From contig JAJZDX010000025.1 of the NCBI GenBank assembly GCA_021805865.1, positions 1-64,000 of the forward strand: a stretch of DNA of 64,000 bases, in the 5' to 3' direction. Positions 35,255 through 43,926 of the stretch are shown piece by piece (positions within the stretch are counted from its first letter, which is position 1; the number at the start of each line of letters is the position of its first letter). Under the pieces are notes generated by a model, which was not told the origin of the DNA, did no database searches, and saw only the letters and a list, made by a program, of their open reading frames with translations. The translations under genes and the position numbers were made by a program. The stretch is from Pseudomonadota bacterium. Its GTDB lineage: Bacteria; Pseudomonadota; Gammaproteobacteria; Steroidobacterales; Steroidobacteraceae.

Positions 35255-35752
35255 GTGGTCATCTCACTGGGCCATTCCTGCCGGGGAGATGACGCCGTCG
35301 GTGTCCGGGTCGCCGAGGCATGACGGGGTTCGCTGCAGCAGGACGTGCCGGTCCTCTTCGACGACGGCGCTACGCTGTCGCTGCTCGATCTCTGGTCGGA
35401 CCGCGACGCGGTCGTGTGCATCGATGCCTGCGCATCCCTGGGCCCGCCCGGGCGGGCCCATCGTCTCGAGCTGTCCATCGACCCGCTGCCCCCGCAGGGG
35501 GCGCTGCTTCGAGTCACCGGTTGGTCCCTGCCGAGGCGATCGCGCGCGCTCCCGCTTCGGCTCCCGCCCCCCCCTGAAGTCATTGTCTACGCCATCGAGG
35601 GGCGCCGCTTCGATCCCGACGCCGAGCCAACTGCTGAGGCCGCCGCAGTGGCGCCGGTTGCACGGCGCATCGCCCGCGAAGTTTCCCGGCCGCAGCAGGC
35701 GAGCGCACGGGCGACCCCTCATCCGCTTCCTCATTGGCTCACGCGCTCCTGA
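35255..35752 (+). pseudogene. hydrogenase maturation protease (HycI/HoxW type) interrupted by an in-frame TGA
   Basis: The frame starts at GTG 35255 with VVISLGHSCRGDDAVGVRVAEA, the typical protease N-terminus (GxGN/H..RGDD.VG.RVAE). It then hits TGA at 35321-35323 and continues in the same frame: RGSLQQDVPVLFDDGATLSLLDLW, DAVVCIDACASLG, LPLRLPPPPEVIVYAIEG. The second part alone can start at GTG 35345 but would lack the metal-binding acidic residue of the first part. The gene is therefore a nonsense mutant, a recoded gene, or contains a sequencing error. It follows the large subunit by 23 bases. Confidence 0.75.
35439..35460. repeat. 22-bp perfect palindrome inside the protease gene
   Basis: The sequence 35439-35460 (TGGGCCCGCCC and its exact inverse) is a perfect GC palindrome with no loop. 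It lies 115 bases after the in-frame TGA and would form a very stable hairpin in mRNA or DNA. Confidence 0.8.
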
Positions 35753-35934
35753 TACGACAACCTGCAACATATGGCGGGCTGATTCCAACGTGACTTACGC
35801 GCCGTCCTTGAGAAGACGAGTCAGAGAATCATCCTGTTGCAATAAAACCTTAACGAACCTCGAGTAGTCTGCCCAACCATCGGCGCAGCCGTTGCAACGC
35901 ATCCACTCCAAAGATGCGCTCGAGGAGCACCGAG

Positions 35935-37092
35935 TTGAGCACCAAGACCGCCCTGTCCGGCGCCCCCGCCACAGCCGCTCTGGCACTGGAGGCGGGGCTT
36001 CTGCCCGGATATCCCGCCCGCCCCGGGCAGCCGACGTCCCCGAGTCTGCTGTCGAGGACACGGGCGCTGCTCATATCCCTGGCGGGCGGACCGGGCTACT
36101 CCGGACCGCCGTCGGATCACTTCGACGGCCGGTATTTCTTCAATCCCGAAGCGCCCTCAGGGCGCTTTTTTCTGGACCTGGTGCGCTGCGCGGGACTCGT
36201 CCCAAGGCAGGCCTGGCCGCGGTGGGTCGAGAATCGCGCCCGTCCCACCGTGCCCGCCTCGCTCGCGCCGGGCCGGATCGCCCTCACATTCATCAATCAC
36301 ATCACGTTCCTCATCCAGTTCCGCGGCCTCAACATCCTGACCGATCCGGTGTACTCGCAGCGCGTCAGTCCCATGCGCGGCTTCGGTCCGAAGCGGGTGC
36401 GCGCGCCGGGTCTGCCGTTCGGGGAGCTGCCGCCGATCGATCTGGTGCTCCTCTCGCACAACCATTACGATCATCTGGACATCGACACGCTGGCGCGGCT
36501 GGAGGCGGCACACCGCCCCTGCTTCGTGACGGGCCTCGGCAACCGGGAGTTTCTCAGGCAATTCGGCCTGAGGAACGTCCACGAGCTCGACTGGTGGCAG
36601 AGGCTTGAGCTGCCCCGCGCGACGGTCACGATGACCCCGGCGCAGCATTGGTCGGGCCGCGGAGTCCGCAACCGCAACCGCTCGCTGTGGGGCGGCTTTC
36701 ACCTCGAGGCCGGCGGCATGAGCGCTTTCTTCGCCGGCGACACCGGCTACTGGCGGCACTTTCGCGACATTCGCCGTGAGCTCGGGACCATCGAGCTGGC
36801 GCTGCTGCCCATCGGGGCGTACGCGCCCCGCCGGATCGAGGGGCCGCAGCACATGGATCCCGAGGAGGCGGTGCGCGCGCACCTCGATCTTCAGGCGAGG
36901 ATCTCGGTCGGTACCCATTTCGGCTGTTTCCAGCTCGGGGATGAAGGCATCGATGATCCCCTGATCGAGCTGGCACTCGCTCGGGCCCGCCACGGCGTCC
37001 GGGCGGATGAATTCCAGACGCTCGAGACCGGGGAGACCCGGCATTTCGCCCGCTCCACCGTGCCCGCGTACGCGCAGTGTCTCAGCGCCTGA
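35935..37092 (+). CDS. metallo-beta-lactamase-fold hydrolase (NAPE-PLD/UlaG type)
   Basis: This protein of about 385 aa has the MBL-fold metal ligands in LLSHNHYDHLD, a GNREFLRQF-type loop, TPAQHWSGRG, FFAGDTGYW and ISVGTHFGCF, the order seen in N-acyl-PE phospholipase-D-like hydrolases. The TTG at 35935 is preferred because GAGGAG lies seven bases upstream; an ATG at 35914 lies upstream of that site. The N-terminal coding region (36149-36171) contains a perfect terminator-like hairpin with a T-run. The substrate is unknown. Confidence 0.85.
   Translation: MSTKTALSGAPATAALALEAGLLPGYPARPGQPTSPSLLSRTRALLISLAGGPGYSGPPSDHFDGRYFFNPEAPSGRFFLDLVRCAGLVPRQAWPRWVENRARPTVPASLAPGRIALTFINHITFLIQFRGLNILTDPVYSQRVSPMRGFGPKRVRAPGLPFGELPPIDLVLLSHNHYDHLDIDTLARLEAAHRPCFVTGLGNREFLRQFGLRNVHELDWWQRLELPRATVTMTPAQHWSGRGVRNRNRSLWGGFHLEAGGMSAFFAGDTGYWRHFRDIRRELGTIELALLPIGAYAPRRIEGPQHMDPEEAVRAHLDLQARISVGTHFGCFQLGDEGIDDPLIELALARARHGVRADEFQTLETGETRHFARSTVPAYAQCLSA
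36149..36171 (+). terminator. terminator-like hairpin inside the MBL-fold gene
   Basis: AAGCGCCC (36149-36156), loop TCA, GGGCGCTT (36160-36167), then T's through 36171. This is an 8-bp stem plus a six-T run on the coding strand, about 215 bases into the gene. The amino acids it encodes (PEAPSGRFF) fit the family, so it is both coding and a plausible intrinsic terminator. Confidence 0.65.
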
Positions 37093-37120
37093 GCCGGCCG
37101 TGCGGATGGCGGGATGCGAC

Positions 37121-38599
37121 TCAATGCACACCGTGCATCAGCTTCCTCACCCAGGGCGCCGCCAGCAGGAAGACGAGGCTCGCCGCGCCGCCGACCAGGA
37201 ACACCTGCCCGTACACGTGCGAGTAGTCCGCGATCCCCACATGCGCGCCGGCCGCCGCGGCGCTTCTCGTGGTCCGTGTCGCAATCCAGCCCGCCAGCTG
37301 ATAGGCCAAAGCCATCCCGAAAAACCACCCGCCCATGGCGAGCGAGGACTCCTCCGGCGCCGCCAGCAGCCCGACCAGCGCGTACCCGATGGGCATCAGC
37401 GCCAGCTCGCCCAGGGTCGCGAGCAGATAGTAGCCGGCGAGCGCCTCCCAACCGATCTTCCCGCCATCGCCGCCGTAGCGGATGGCGGCTACCAGCACAC
37501 CGTAACCGAGCGTGATCAGCAGCAGGCCGATGCCGAATTTTCGCGGCGTCGAGGGATCCTTGCCGCGCCGCCCGAGCCACGGCCACAGCAGCGCGAGCAG
37601 CGGAGCGAAGAGCAGGATATAGAGGGGGTTGGCCGACTGAAACAGCGTGTAATTGAACGGCGCGTTCACATGATCGCGGGCGAAGAAATTGAGCGAAGTC
37701 ACGCTCTGAAAGCTGAACGCCCAGTAGAGCACCATCGCGACGAACAGCAGTAGCAGCGCCAGGTACTTCTGCGTCTGTACACGGTCGCCGCGGCGTATGC
37801 AGCTCACGATGAAGTACAGCACCAGCATCCCCATCAACGCGTACATGGCGACGCTCAGGAACCGCGGCTCCGACAGCAGCAGCGCCATCGGGTACGTGAG
37901 GACCGCGATCGCACCGATGATCCAGACGGTGGCCTTCGCTCCGGAAAGGTGCCCACCCCCGGGCACGACCGAGCGCAGCGTGTGTTGGCGCGCCTGGAAT
38001 ACCACCGCCGCCAGCGCCATGCCCGCGGCCGAGGCGAGGAATCCCCAGCGGTACCCGAAACGCTGGCCGACGAAGTCCGCGCACACGAACGGTGCCACGA
38101 AGCCGCCCAGATTGACGGCGAGATAGTACAGCGTATAAGCGCCCTCGCGGCGCGCATCGGCCTCGACATAGTTGCGTCCGATCAGCACCGTGAGCGGAAT
38201 ATTGAGTCCAATCGCGAGCGCGTACAGCGCCATGCCGCTCTCGAATGCCCGCAAGGCCGGCAGCGCCATCAGGATCAACCCCAGGATGCCGAGCCAGAAG
38301 GAAATTGCGACCGAGCGCAGCTCGCCGAGGATCTTGTCGGCCACATAGCCGCCGACGATGGGCGTGGCATAGACCAGTGCCAGGAAACCGCTGGTCACCA
38401 GGTCCGCCTGCCGCTCCGCTGCGGCCGCGCCGAGTGCGGCGAAGAAGTGCGCGATGTACGGGGCGAGATAGGCCCGGAATCCGTACAAGGCGTAGTTGAA
38501 GCCCACCGTCACGAGCAGCAGCATCCACAGGGCCCGCGGGTGGCCCCAGACATCATTCGTCCGATCCGCCTGCCGCTCGGTCGAGATCTCGGTGCTCAT
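37121..38599 (-). CDS. POT/PTR-family proton-dependent oligopeptide transporter
   Basis: This membrane protein of about 492 aa has the PTR2 signatures. Helix 1-2 is FNYALYGFRAYLAPYIAHF with the Y..R motif in place of the usual ExxER, then LVTSGFLALVYATPIVGGYVADKILGE, and a long two-half arrangement ending LAYQLAGWIATRTT and a C-terminal helix. The altered proton-coupling motif is worth noting. The ATG at 38597-38599 is used; an ATG at 38627-38629 would add ten basic residues. It is divergent from the PhoU-like gene. Confidence 0.85.
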   Translation of the reverse strand: MSTEISTERQADRTNDVWGHPRALWMLLLVTVGFNYALYGFRAYLAPYIAHFFAALGAAAAERQADLVTSGFLALVYATPIVGGYVADKILGELRSVAISFWLGILGLILMALPALRAFESGMALYALAIGLNIPLTVLIGRNYVEADARREGAYTLYYLAVNLGGFVAPFVCADFVGQRFGYRWGFLASAAGMALAAVVFQARQHTLRSVVPGGGHLSGAKATVWIIGAIAVLTYPMALLLSEPRFLSVAMYALMGMLVLYFIVSCIRRGDRVQTQKYLALLLLFVAMVLYWAFSFQSVTSLNFFARDHVNAPFNYTLFQSANPLYILLFAPLLALLWPWLGRRGKDPSTPRKFGIGLLLITLGYGVLVAAIRYGGDGGKIGWEALAGYYLLATLGELALMPIGYALVGLLAAPEESSLAMGGWFFGMALAYQLAGWIATRTTRSAAAAGAHVGIADYSHVYGQVFLVGGAASLVFLLAAPWVRKLMHGVH

Positions 38600-38798
38600 G
38601 CGCGCCAACCCGCCCTGTCGCTTGTTCATGTTCCGGCCCGCGCGGCGGACCGGTGCGCCATGGTAGCGCACCGGCCACCGCTCGGATACGATCCGACCCT
38701 TGCGACGGAAAACCCCTAGTGCCTCGCCGGACTCGAGCCGCTAGGCTCTCCGGCAGCGCGCGTTCCGGCCATACAACCCGCCGGGACGCAAGCCGGTC

Positions 38799-40748
38799 AT
38801 GTCCGCCAAGCCCGAGATCATCAGCCGCCTCGGCGAGAAGGATCTGCTGTTGCCGCATCTCATCGAGGATGCGCTAGAGGCGAACGAGCGCCTGAAGCTG
38901 TACTTCACCATCCTTCAGGCGGCGCAGCGGCATGCCGATCATCCGCAGGAGAGCCCGCAATCCCTCCCCGCCGAGCAGCAGGCGGGGGGGGCTCTCGACA
39001 TCGCGCTCGCCGGTTGCATAAGCGGCAGCCGCCGCGACCCCGACGGCAGGCTCTACATCCCGGGCGCCCGCCGGGTTCGCGAGCGCATTCTGTCCGACCT
39101 CGCGGCCATGCACGCGCCACTCGAGCAGGCAGGTGTCGCGCAAGCCGCCGAGCTCGGCGCGCGCGCGCGCCGGCTGCTTGCCGATCTGCCGGCACTCGAG
39201 GCAGACCGGGTTCCGCGGGATCTCATCGGCCGCCTCACCGCCGTGGCGCGCCCCGGTGCAGACGCCCCCGACAGCCTCCACGCACTCGTGATGGACCTGC
39301 ATCGCGCCCTCCACACGCTGCAGGGAACCCTGGCGCAGGAGGTCCTCGACGGGGCGCATGTCTGGCGTATCGAGGAAGCCGATCGGGCGCTGGTGCGTGC
39401 ATTCATGTCGGGAGTCAACCGCACGGCTGCGTTGAAATTCGGCCATCCCGGGCTCGGCACGACCGCCACACGCGCCGCCGGCAGGCTGATCATTCAGAAC
39501 GACATCGGTGAGACCGAGAGCCACATCCTGGTGTTGCGCGTGGAGGGAAAGGACGTCACCCTGACCTGCACCGATGTGCATGCGCAGCGCCTCGCCTTCC
39601 TCGAGAGCATGCTCGATCCGTTCTCGCCGCAATGGACCCGCTCGAGCGTTCAACCCGATTCGAGTCTACCCGGCGGCTATCTTCTGGCCATCGGGCGTTT
39701 CGCGGCGGCGGACCAGGCGATGCTCGAGCGCTACCTCGCCTTCCTCGGCTCGCGCCTCGTGTTCCTCATCGACTGGAACCGGGCGCGCAAGCGCCTGCAG
39801 AACTTTCTCGACAAGCCCGCCGTGCTGCGGCTGCTCAAGTGGGCGGCGGACCGGGACATCGGTCATCGTGGCTTTCTCGTGGCCGGCGGGGAGCGGCTGC
39901 TCTACGAGGCGATCGAGTTCGCCCAGGAGGGACCTTTCCATTACGGGGAGCGTCTCGATGAGACGCTCGGAGCGGAAGCGGCCATGGAATATCTCCGGTT
40001 CGTGCTCGAGCAGGCGAGTACGGGCCTCCTGCAGGGCCGCTCGGAGCGCTTCATCCGCGATGAGCTCAAAGCGGAGCTCGCACGGCGCTTCCGTACCGCC
40101 CACCTCAATCTGCTCAAGATCGGACTCGAGCACGCCGAAGGAGTGTTCGATCTGGCAACCGCGGTGCAACAGGCCCTGTTGCGTTGCGCCGAGCCCGACG
40201 GGCGGGCGTTTCTCGCGCGCACCGCGGTGCGCGCGCGCCGCTGGGAGCAGGAATGCGATGCGTACGTCGCCCGCATGCACGCGATGGCACGAAGAACGGC
40301 GAGGTTCGACGTCTACGCGGCGCTGATGCACGAGGCGGACGAGGCCGCCGACGGCCTGGAGGAGGCTGCGTTTCTCGCCACGCACCTCGGCACCGTCTCG
40401 AGCCCACGAGAGGTGCTGGAATCGCTTCAAGGCCTCGCGGCGCTGCTGGTCATGGCCGCGCAAGAGTCGGTCAAGATGTTCGAGGCCGCGAGCTACGTGA
40501 CGCGCGACGGCGCCCGGCAGGATCTGCGGGACTTCTTTTCAGCCGCCGACCGCCTCACTGCGCTCGAGCACAGCATCGATGCCGCAGAGCGGGACGTAAC
40601 GGGCAGACTGTTGGAAGGCGCTGCGGACGCCAGGCTGCTCTTTCTGGTATCGAACCTCGGCCGGGTTCTCGAGCACGCCGCCGATGCACTGTCGGTCACG
40701 GCGCTGAGGCTTCGCGATCACCTCTTGAGTGAGGTCTCAGGCCCATGA
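38799..40748 (+). CDS. large helical protein with C-terminal PhoU-like (DUF47) region
   Basis: This 649-aa soluble protein is mostly helical. Residues about 1-200 are helical with no family I recognise. A mixed region of about 200-400 includes TRAAGRLIIQNDIGETESHILVLRVEGKDVTLTCTDVHAQRLAFLE. The last 220 residues read like a PhoU/DUF47 bundle (YVARMHAMARRTARFDVYAALMHEADEAADGLEEAAFL, then RLTALEHSIDAAERDVTGRLL). Its stop overlaps the ATG of the PPDK-like gene (ATGA), so the two are translationally coupled and probably work together. The function is unknown. Confidence 0.7.
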   Translation: MSAKPEIISRLGEKDLLLPHLIEDALEANERLKLYFTILQAAQRHADHPQESPQSLPAEQQAGGALDIALAGCISGSRRDPDGRLYIPGARRVRERILSDLAAMHAPLEQAGVAQAAELGARARRLLADLPALEADRVPRDLIGRLTAVARPGADAPDSLHALVMDLHRALHTLQGTLAQEVLDGAHVWRIEEADRALVRAFMSGVNRTAALKFGHPGLGTTATRAAGRLIIQNDIGETESHILVLRVEGKDVTLTCTDVHAQRLAFLESMLDPFSPQWTRSSVQPDSSLPGGYLLAIGRFAAADQAMLERYLAFLGSRLVFLIDWNRARKRLQNFLDKPAVLRLLKWAADRDIGHRGFLVAGGERLLYEAIEFAQEGPFHYGERLDETLGAEAAMEYLRFVLEQASTGLLQGRSERFIRDELKAELARRFRTAHLNLLKIGLEHAEGVFDLATAVQQALLRCAEPDGRAFLARTAVRARRWEQECDAYVARMHAMARRTARFDVYAALMHEADEAADGLEEAAFLATHLGTVSSPREVLESLQGLAALLVMAAQESVKMFEAASYVTRDGARQDLRDFFSAADRLTALEHSIDAAERDVTGRLLEGAADARLLFLVSNLGRVLEHAADALSVTALRLRDHLLSEVSGP

Positions 40749-42379
40749 GCTCCACCGCCGAGCCCGCAGCGCACACGCCTCTCTACTTCTTGTTGTCGCG
40801 CGAGGTCGCGCCCGAGGAGGCCAGCCCGGCCACGGTCGGCGCGAAGGCGTATGGACTGCTGCGCCTGGCGCAGCTTGGCCTGCCGGTGCCGCCGGGGTTC
40901 GTGCTCGGAACCGAGGTGTGCCGGCAGTACTTCGCCTCTGGCGGAAAGGTACCGGCGGAGGTGCGCGACCTGGTGCTCACCGGCCTTGCGCGCCTCGAGG
41001 ACGCGGCCGGCCGGCGCTTCGGCGACGAGCGCCACCCGCTTCTGGTGTCAGTGCGTTCGGGCGCGCCCGTGTCAATGCCCGGCATGCTGGAAACGATCCT
41101 CAACATCGGCCTGTGTGAGCGTACGTTGCACGGCCTGCTGCGCGTAACCGGCAACCCGCATCTGACGTGGGATTCGTATCGGCGTCTGGCCCGCGACTTC
41201 GTGGAAGTGGTTCATGGCGCACCCGCGGAACGGTTCGATGCGCTCCTTGAGCGCGAGTGCGCACGCGAGGGACTCTCGAGCGCCCGCGACCTCGACACGG
41301 CCGCCTGGAGGCGCATAGCAGAGGAATCGCTCGAGATCGCCGCGGCCTGCACCGGCCGGCCCTTCCCGCAGGATCCGAATGAACAGCTCGAGCAGGCGAT
41401 CGAAGCGGTGCTGCGCTCCTGGCAGAGCGAGAAAGCCCGCCACTACCGCGCCATCAATCAGATCGGCGAGGCGCCTGGAACGGCTGTGATCATTCAAGCC
41501 ATGGTGTTCGGCAATGCCGGCAGCCAATCGGGCGCCGGCGTCGGATTCACGCGCGACCCGGCCACAGGACGACGGGGCCTGTACCTCGATTTTCTCTTCA
41601 ACGCCCAGGGCGAGGATGTGGTCGCGGGCCGGCACGCCGTGGACCACGCCCCCCTGCTTTCGCAACGGCTGCCCGAGATCGGAGCGCAGCTGCGCCAGCT
41701 CGGCGAGAGGCTCGAGCAGGATTTTCGCGACGTGCAGGACTTCGAGTTCACGGTCGAGAACGGCAAGCTGTTCCTGCTGCAGACGCGCACGGCCCAGCGG
41801 ACTCCCTGGGCCGCGCTGAGAATCGCGGTGGACTTGGTTCACGAAGGACTGATACGCCCTGCCGAAGCGCTCGCCCGATTACGCGGCGTGCCGATCGAGG
41901 GACTCGAGCGCACCCGCCTTGCCACAGGCGCCGAGTCCGCATCGATCGCGTCGGCCGAAGCAGCCGGCATCGGGGTAGCCACCGGCGCGATCGCGTTCGA
42001 TCCCGCGACAGCCGCACGGCGCGCGCGCGAGGGCCGGCACGTCATTCTCGTTCGCAATGCCATCCACGCCGCGGACATCGAGGCAATTGCGGCAGCAGAC
42101 GGAATCTTGGCGGCCTCGGGCGGCAAGACTTCCCATGCGGCGGTCGTCGCGAGGCAGCTCAACAAGGTCTGCCTCGTCAACTGTGCGGCGCTCAGGATCG
42201 ATCCCGATGGCGGCGGCTGCACGCTCGGGGGCATACGGCTCGCCGAGGGTCAGGAGCTGACCCTCGATGGGAACGACGGGAGCATCTACCTCGGGCGGAT
42301 CAAGGTGGTTCGGGAGCGGCCGGAAGCTGAGCTCGCCGAGGTCGCAAGCTGGCGCCGCGCCACGGCAACCGCAGGCTGA
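40745..42379 (+). CDS. PPDK-like protein: ATP-grasp plus phosphohistidine domain, no PEP/pyruvate barrel
   Basis: This 544-aa protein matches the first two thirds of pyruvate phosphate dikinase. The nucleotide domain has LLVSVRSGAPVSMPGMLETILNIGL, VIIQAMVFGNAG, GVGFTRDPATG and NAQGEDVVAGRH. The swivelling domain has ILAASGGKTSHAAVVARQL with the phospho-accepting His. It stops at about where the C-terminal PEP/pyruvate TIM barrel of PPDK would begin, so it cannot be a complete dikinase. It may pass phosphate from ATP to another acceptor, perhaps involving the coupled PhoU-like protein. The frame is intact and codon use normal, so this is not decay. Confidence 0.85.
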   Translation: MSSTAEPAAHTPLYFLLSREVAPEEASPATVGAKAYGLLRLAQLGLPVPPGFVLGTEVCRQYFASGGKVPAEVRDLVLTGLARLEDAAGRRFGDERHPLLVSVRSGAPVSMPGMLETILNIGLCERTLHGLLRVTGNPHLTWDSYRRLARDFVEVVHGAPAERFDALLERECAREGLSSARDLDTAAWRRIAEESLEIAAACTGRPFPQDPNEQLEQAIEAVLRSWQSEKARHYRAINQIGEAPGTAVIIQAMVFGNAGSQSGAGVGFTRDPATGRRGLYLDFLFNAQGEDVVAGRHAVDHAPLLSQRLPEIGAQLRQLGERLEQDFRDVQDFEFTVENGKLFLLQTRTAQRTPWAALRIAVDLVHEGLIRPAEALARLRGVPIEGLERTRLATGAESASIASAEAAGIGVATGAIAFDPATAARRAREGRHVILVRNAIHAADIEAIAAADGILAASGGKTSHAAVVARQLNKVCLVNCAALRIDPDGGGCTLGGIRLAEGQELTLDGNDGSIYLGRIKVVRERPEAELAEVASWRRATATAG

Positions 42380-42398
42380 TCAGCGCAAAGGCGCTGCC

Positions 42399-42530
42399 CG
42401 CAAATTCGTCCGGGGTCCTCATCACGCCGGTCCGCCCTTCGGCGACTGTTTCTCCCATTCGCTATCCGGCACCCTCGATGAGCCGCTTCCCGTCAAGGGT
42501 ACGCCTCTCCCGGCACCGACGTCGCGCCTC
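42399..42530 (+). pseudogene. vapC-like PIN toxin, C-terminal remnant
   Basis: About 40 residues (RKFVRGPHHAGPPFGDCFSH, then SLSGTLDEPLPVKGT) align with the C-terminus of the intact VapC at 44841 (RKYGKGRHRAGLNFGDCFSY, ALSQALDEPLLFKGH). The preceding sequence is the end of the PPDK-like gene, so the toxin's N-terminal two thirds are gone. It marks the left border of the decayed region. Confidence 0.6.
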
Positions 42531-42669
42531 ACAAGACAACCTGCCCTTTGGCGCATGAGCCGGTCGCCGACAGCAGACCCCGACGCCGCTGACATCCCGC
42601 GCCCCCCCTCTCTGCGGGCCGCAGCGAAGCCCCCGCTTCCCCGACACGCACAGTCCCACGGACCTGCGC

Positions 42670-43830
42670 TCAGCCCCCTCCCGCTCCGAGGGCTTCCAGA
42701 GGCACATGCTGGTAGATCACCGCCAGTGTGGCGCTGAGAGCGCCATCGGGCAGCACCCGTTGCATGACGCGCTCGAACAGATCGCGCTCTTCGCCGCACA
42801 GCCGCCTCACGAGCCTCGCCGTCTCTCCGTGATCGAGCGCCCGTGTTCGGACATTTGCGAAGCATCGTCCCGGGCGCAACAGCGCGTCATCGATGTCCCC
42901 GACGTTGGGAAGATTCGTGGTAAAGAGAATTTTTCGGCCCTGTGCGCGCACGACGCCATCCGCTATCGCCAAGAACCGGTGTACGTCCAGGTTGCCGTTG
43001 GCACGCGAAGCGAGAATGTGGTCCGCATCCTCGACGACGAATGCATCATGCTCCCCGGTAATGAACTGCATGAAGATTCGGTCGCTCTCGAGACTGCGCC
43101 GGTCGGCGGTATAGAGCACTTTCGCGCTCGCGCCCTTGCGCCGTGAGATTGCGCCAAGTATGGCCCGTACGAGTCGCGTCTTGCCCGTTCCCGGCGGCCC
43201 CTGCAGGATCAGGACGGTCTCTCGCGCGGCGAGGTAGCGCTCGATGAACTGCGTCAACGGCTCCCCGAGCGTCGGATATGCCTCGTCCATCAACGCAGGG
43301 TCGGCGAGCTCCTCGAAGGAGCTCCCGGTGAGGCCCCCATATCCCCCCAGGAAGCGCCAATCCATGGTGAACATCTCCTCGCGCATGCGCCTCTCACCGA
43401 TGATCTCGAGCAGCCGCTCCTCAATCCTGCCTGCATGGCCGGGCGTATCGGCCCACAGCGTGAACGTACAAGAGGTGTGCTGAGAATTACGCCTGCCGCG
43501 CAGGATGATCAACACCCCAGGACCGTCCAGCAACAGCGATCCCGTGTCGAATCGCTGCGCCGCAAGACCCGAATGCAGTGCCAGATCATCGAAGAGCTCC
43601 TCCATCGAACCGCGGGCCGCGCACCGAACGACCCGGTGGATGCAATAGCGCTGGGGCTTGCAACTGAAAGCCCTCAGCGCCCGCAGGGTAAGCAGACTGC
43701 CGACCAGATCGCCGAGATCTGCACGTACCGCCAAATGCGCCGAGCCCGTTTGCCCCAAAGGCGAGTCGTCCCGCTCACCGCTCTCGTAGTCGTCCCAATC
43801 CGGCGACTCCACACCGACATCGATATTCAT
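42670..43830 (-). CDS. AAA+ ATPase
   Basis: This 386-aa protein has a C-terminal classical AAA module: Walker A LILQGPPGTGKTRLVRAI (about residue 207), Walker B DAFVVEDADHIL, a sensor-1-like ILFTTNLPNV, and DDALLRPGRCFANVRTR. The N-terminal 170 residues are unlike other families I know. The module resembles Bcs1/proteasome-type single-ring ATPases. The frame is open to 43929, but a strong promoter (TTGACA 43921-43926, TAATCT 43899-43904) overlaps that stretch, so the ATG at 43828-43830 is used. It is the only intact gene in a region of relics and could be a phage-defence or accessory protein. Confidence 0.8.
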   Translation of the reverse strand: MNIDVGVESPDWDDYESGERDDSPLGQTGSAHLAVRADLGDLVGSLLTLRALRAFSCKPQRYCIHRVVRCAARGSMEELFDDLALHSGLAAQRFDTGSLLLDGPGVLIILRGRRNSQHTSCTFTLWADTPGHAGRIEERLLEIIGERRMREEMFTMDWRFLGGYGGLTGSSFEELADPALMDEAYPTLGEPLTQFIERYLAARETVLILQGPPGTGKTRLVRAILGAISRRKGASAKVLYTADRRSLESDRIFMQFITGEHDAFVVEDADHILASRANGNLDVHRFLAIADGVVRAQGRKILFTTNLPNVGDIDDALLRPGRCFANVRTRALDHGETARLVRRLCGEERDLFERVMQRVLPDGALSATLAVIYQHVPLEALGAGGG

Positions 43831-43898
43831 GGCGCGCTCGAAACCCCCAGGTTGCAAGACCAGTTGAATGGATCGGCGGTCAGCCACCGAATCGGCAC

Positions 43899-43926
43899 AG
43901 ATTACTTTTCGCATCCCGCCTGTCAA
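43899..43926 (-). promoter_or_regulatory. sigma-70 promoter of the AAA+ ATPase gene
   Basis: On the minus strand TTGACA (43921-43926) and TAATCT (43899-43904) are separated by 16 bases, about 70 bases before the chosen start codon. This is one of the best consensus promoters in the window. Confidence 0.65.

Noticed and set aside
35321-35360. Selenocysteine insertion at the protease TGA
   Set aside because: I looked for a hairpin with a suitable apical loop just after the TGA. Only a short CTGCAG-centred fold is visible, and no Cys is conserved at that place in the family as far as I know.
35255-35752. Frameshift in the hydrogenase protease gene
   Set aside because: Counting codons shows that both halves are in the same frame (35255 and 35345 differ by a multiple of three), so the lesion is a nonsense codon, not a frameshift.
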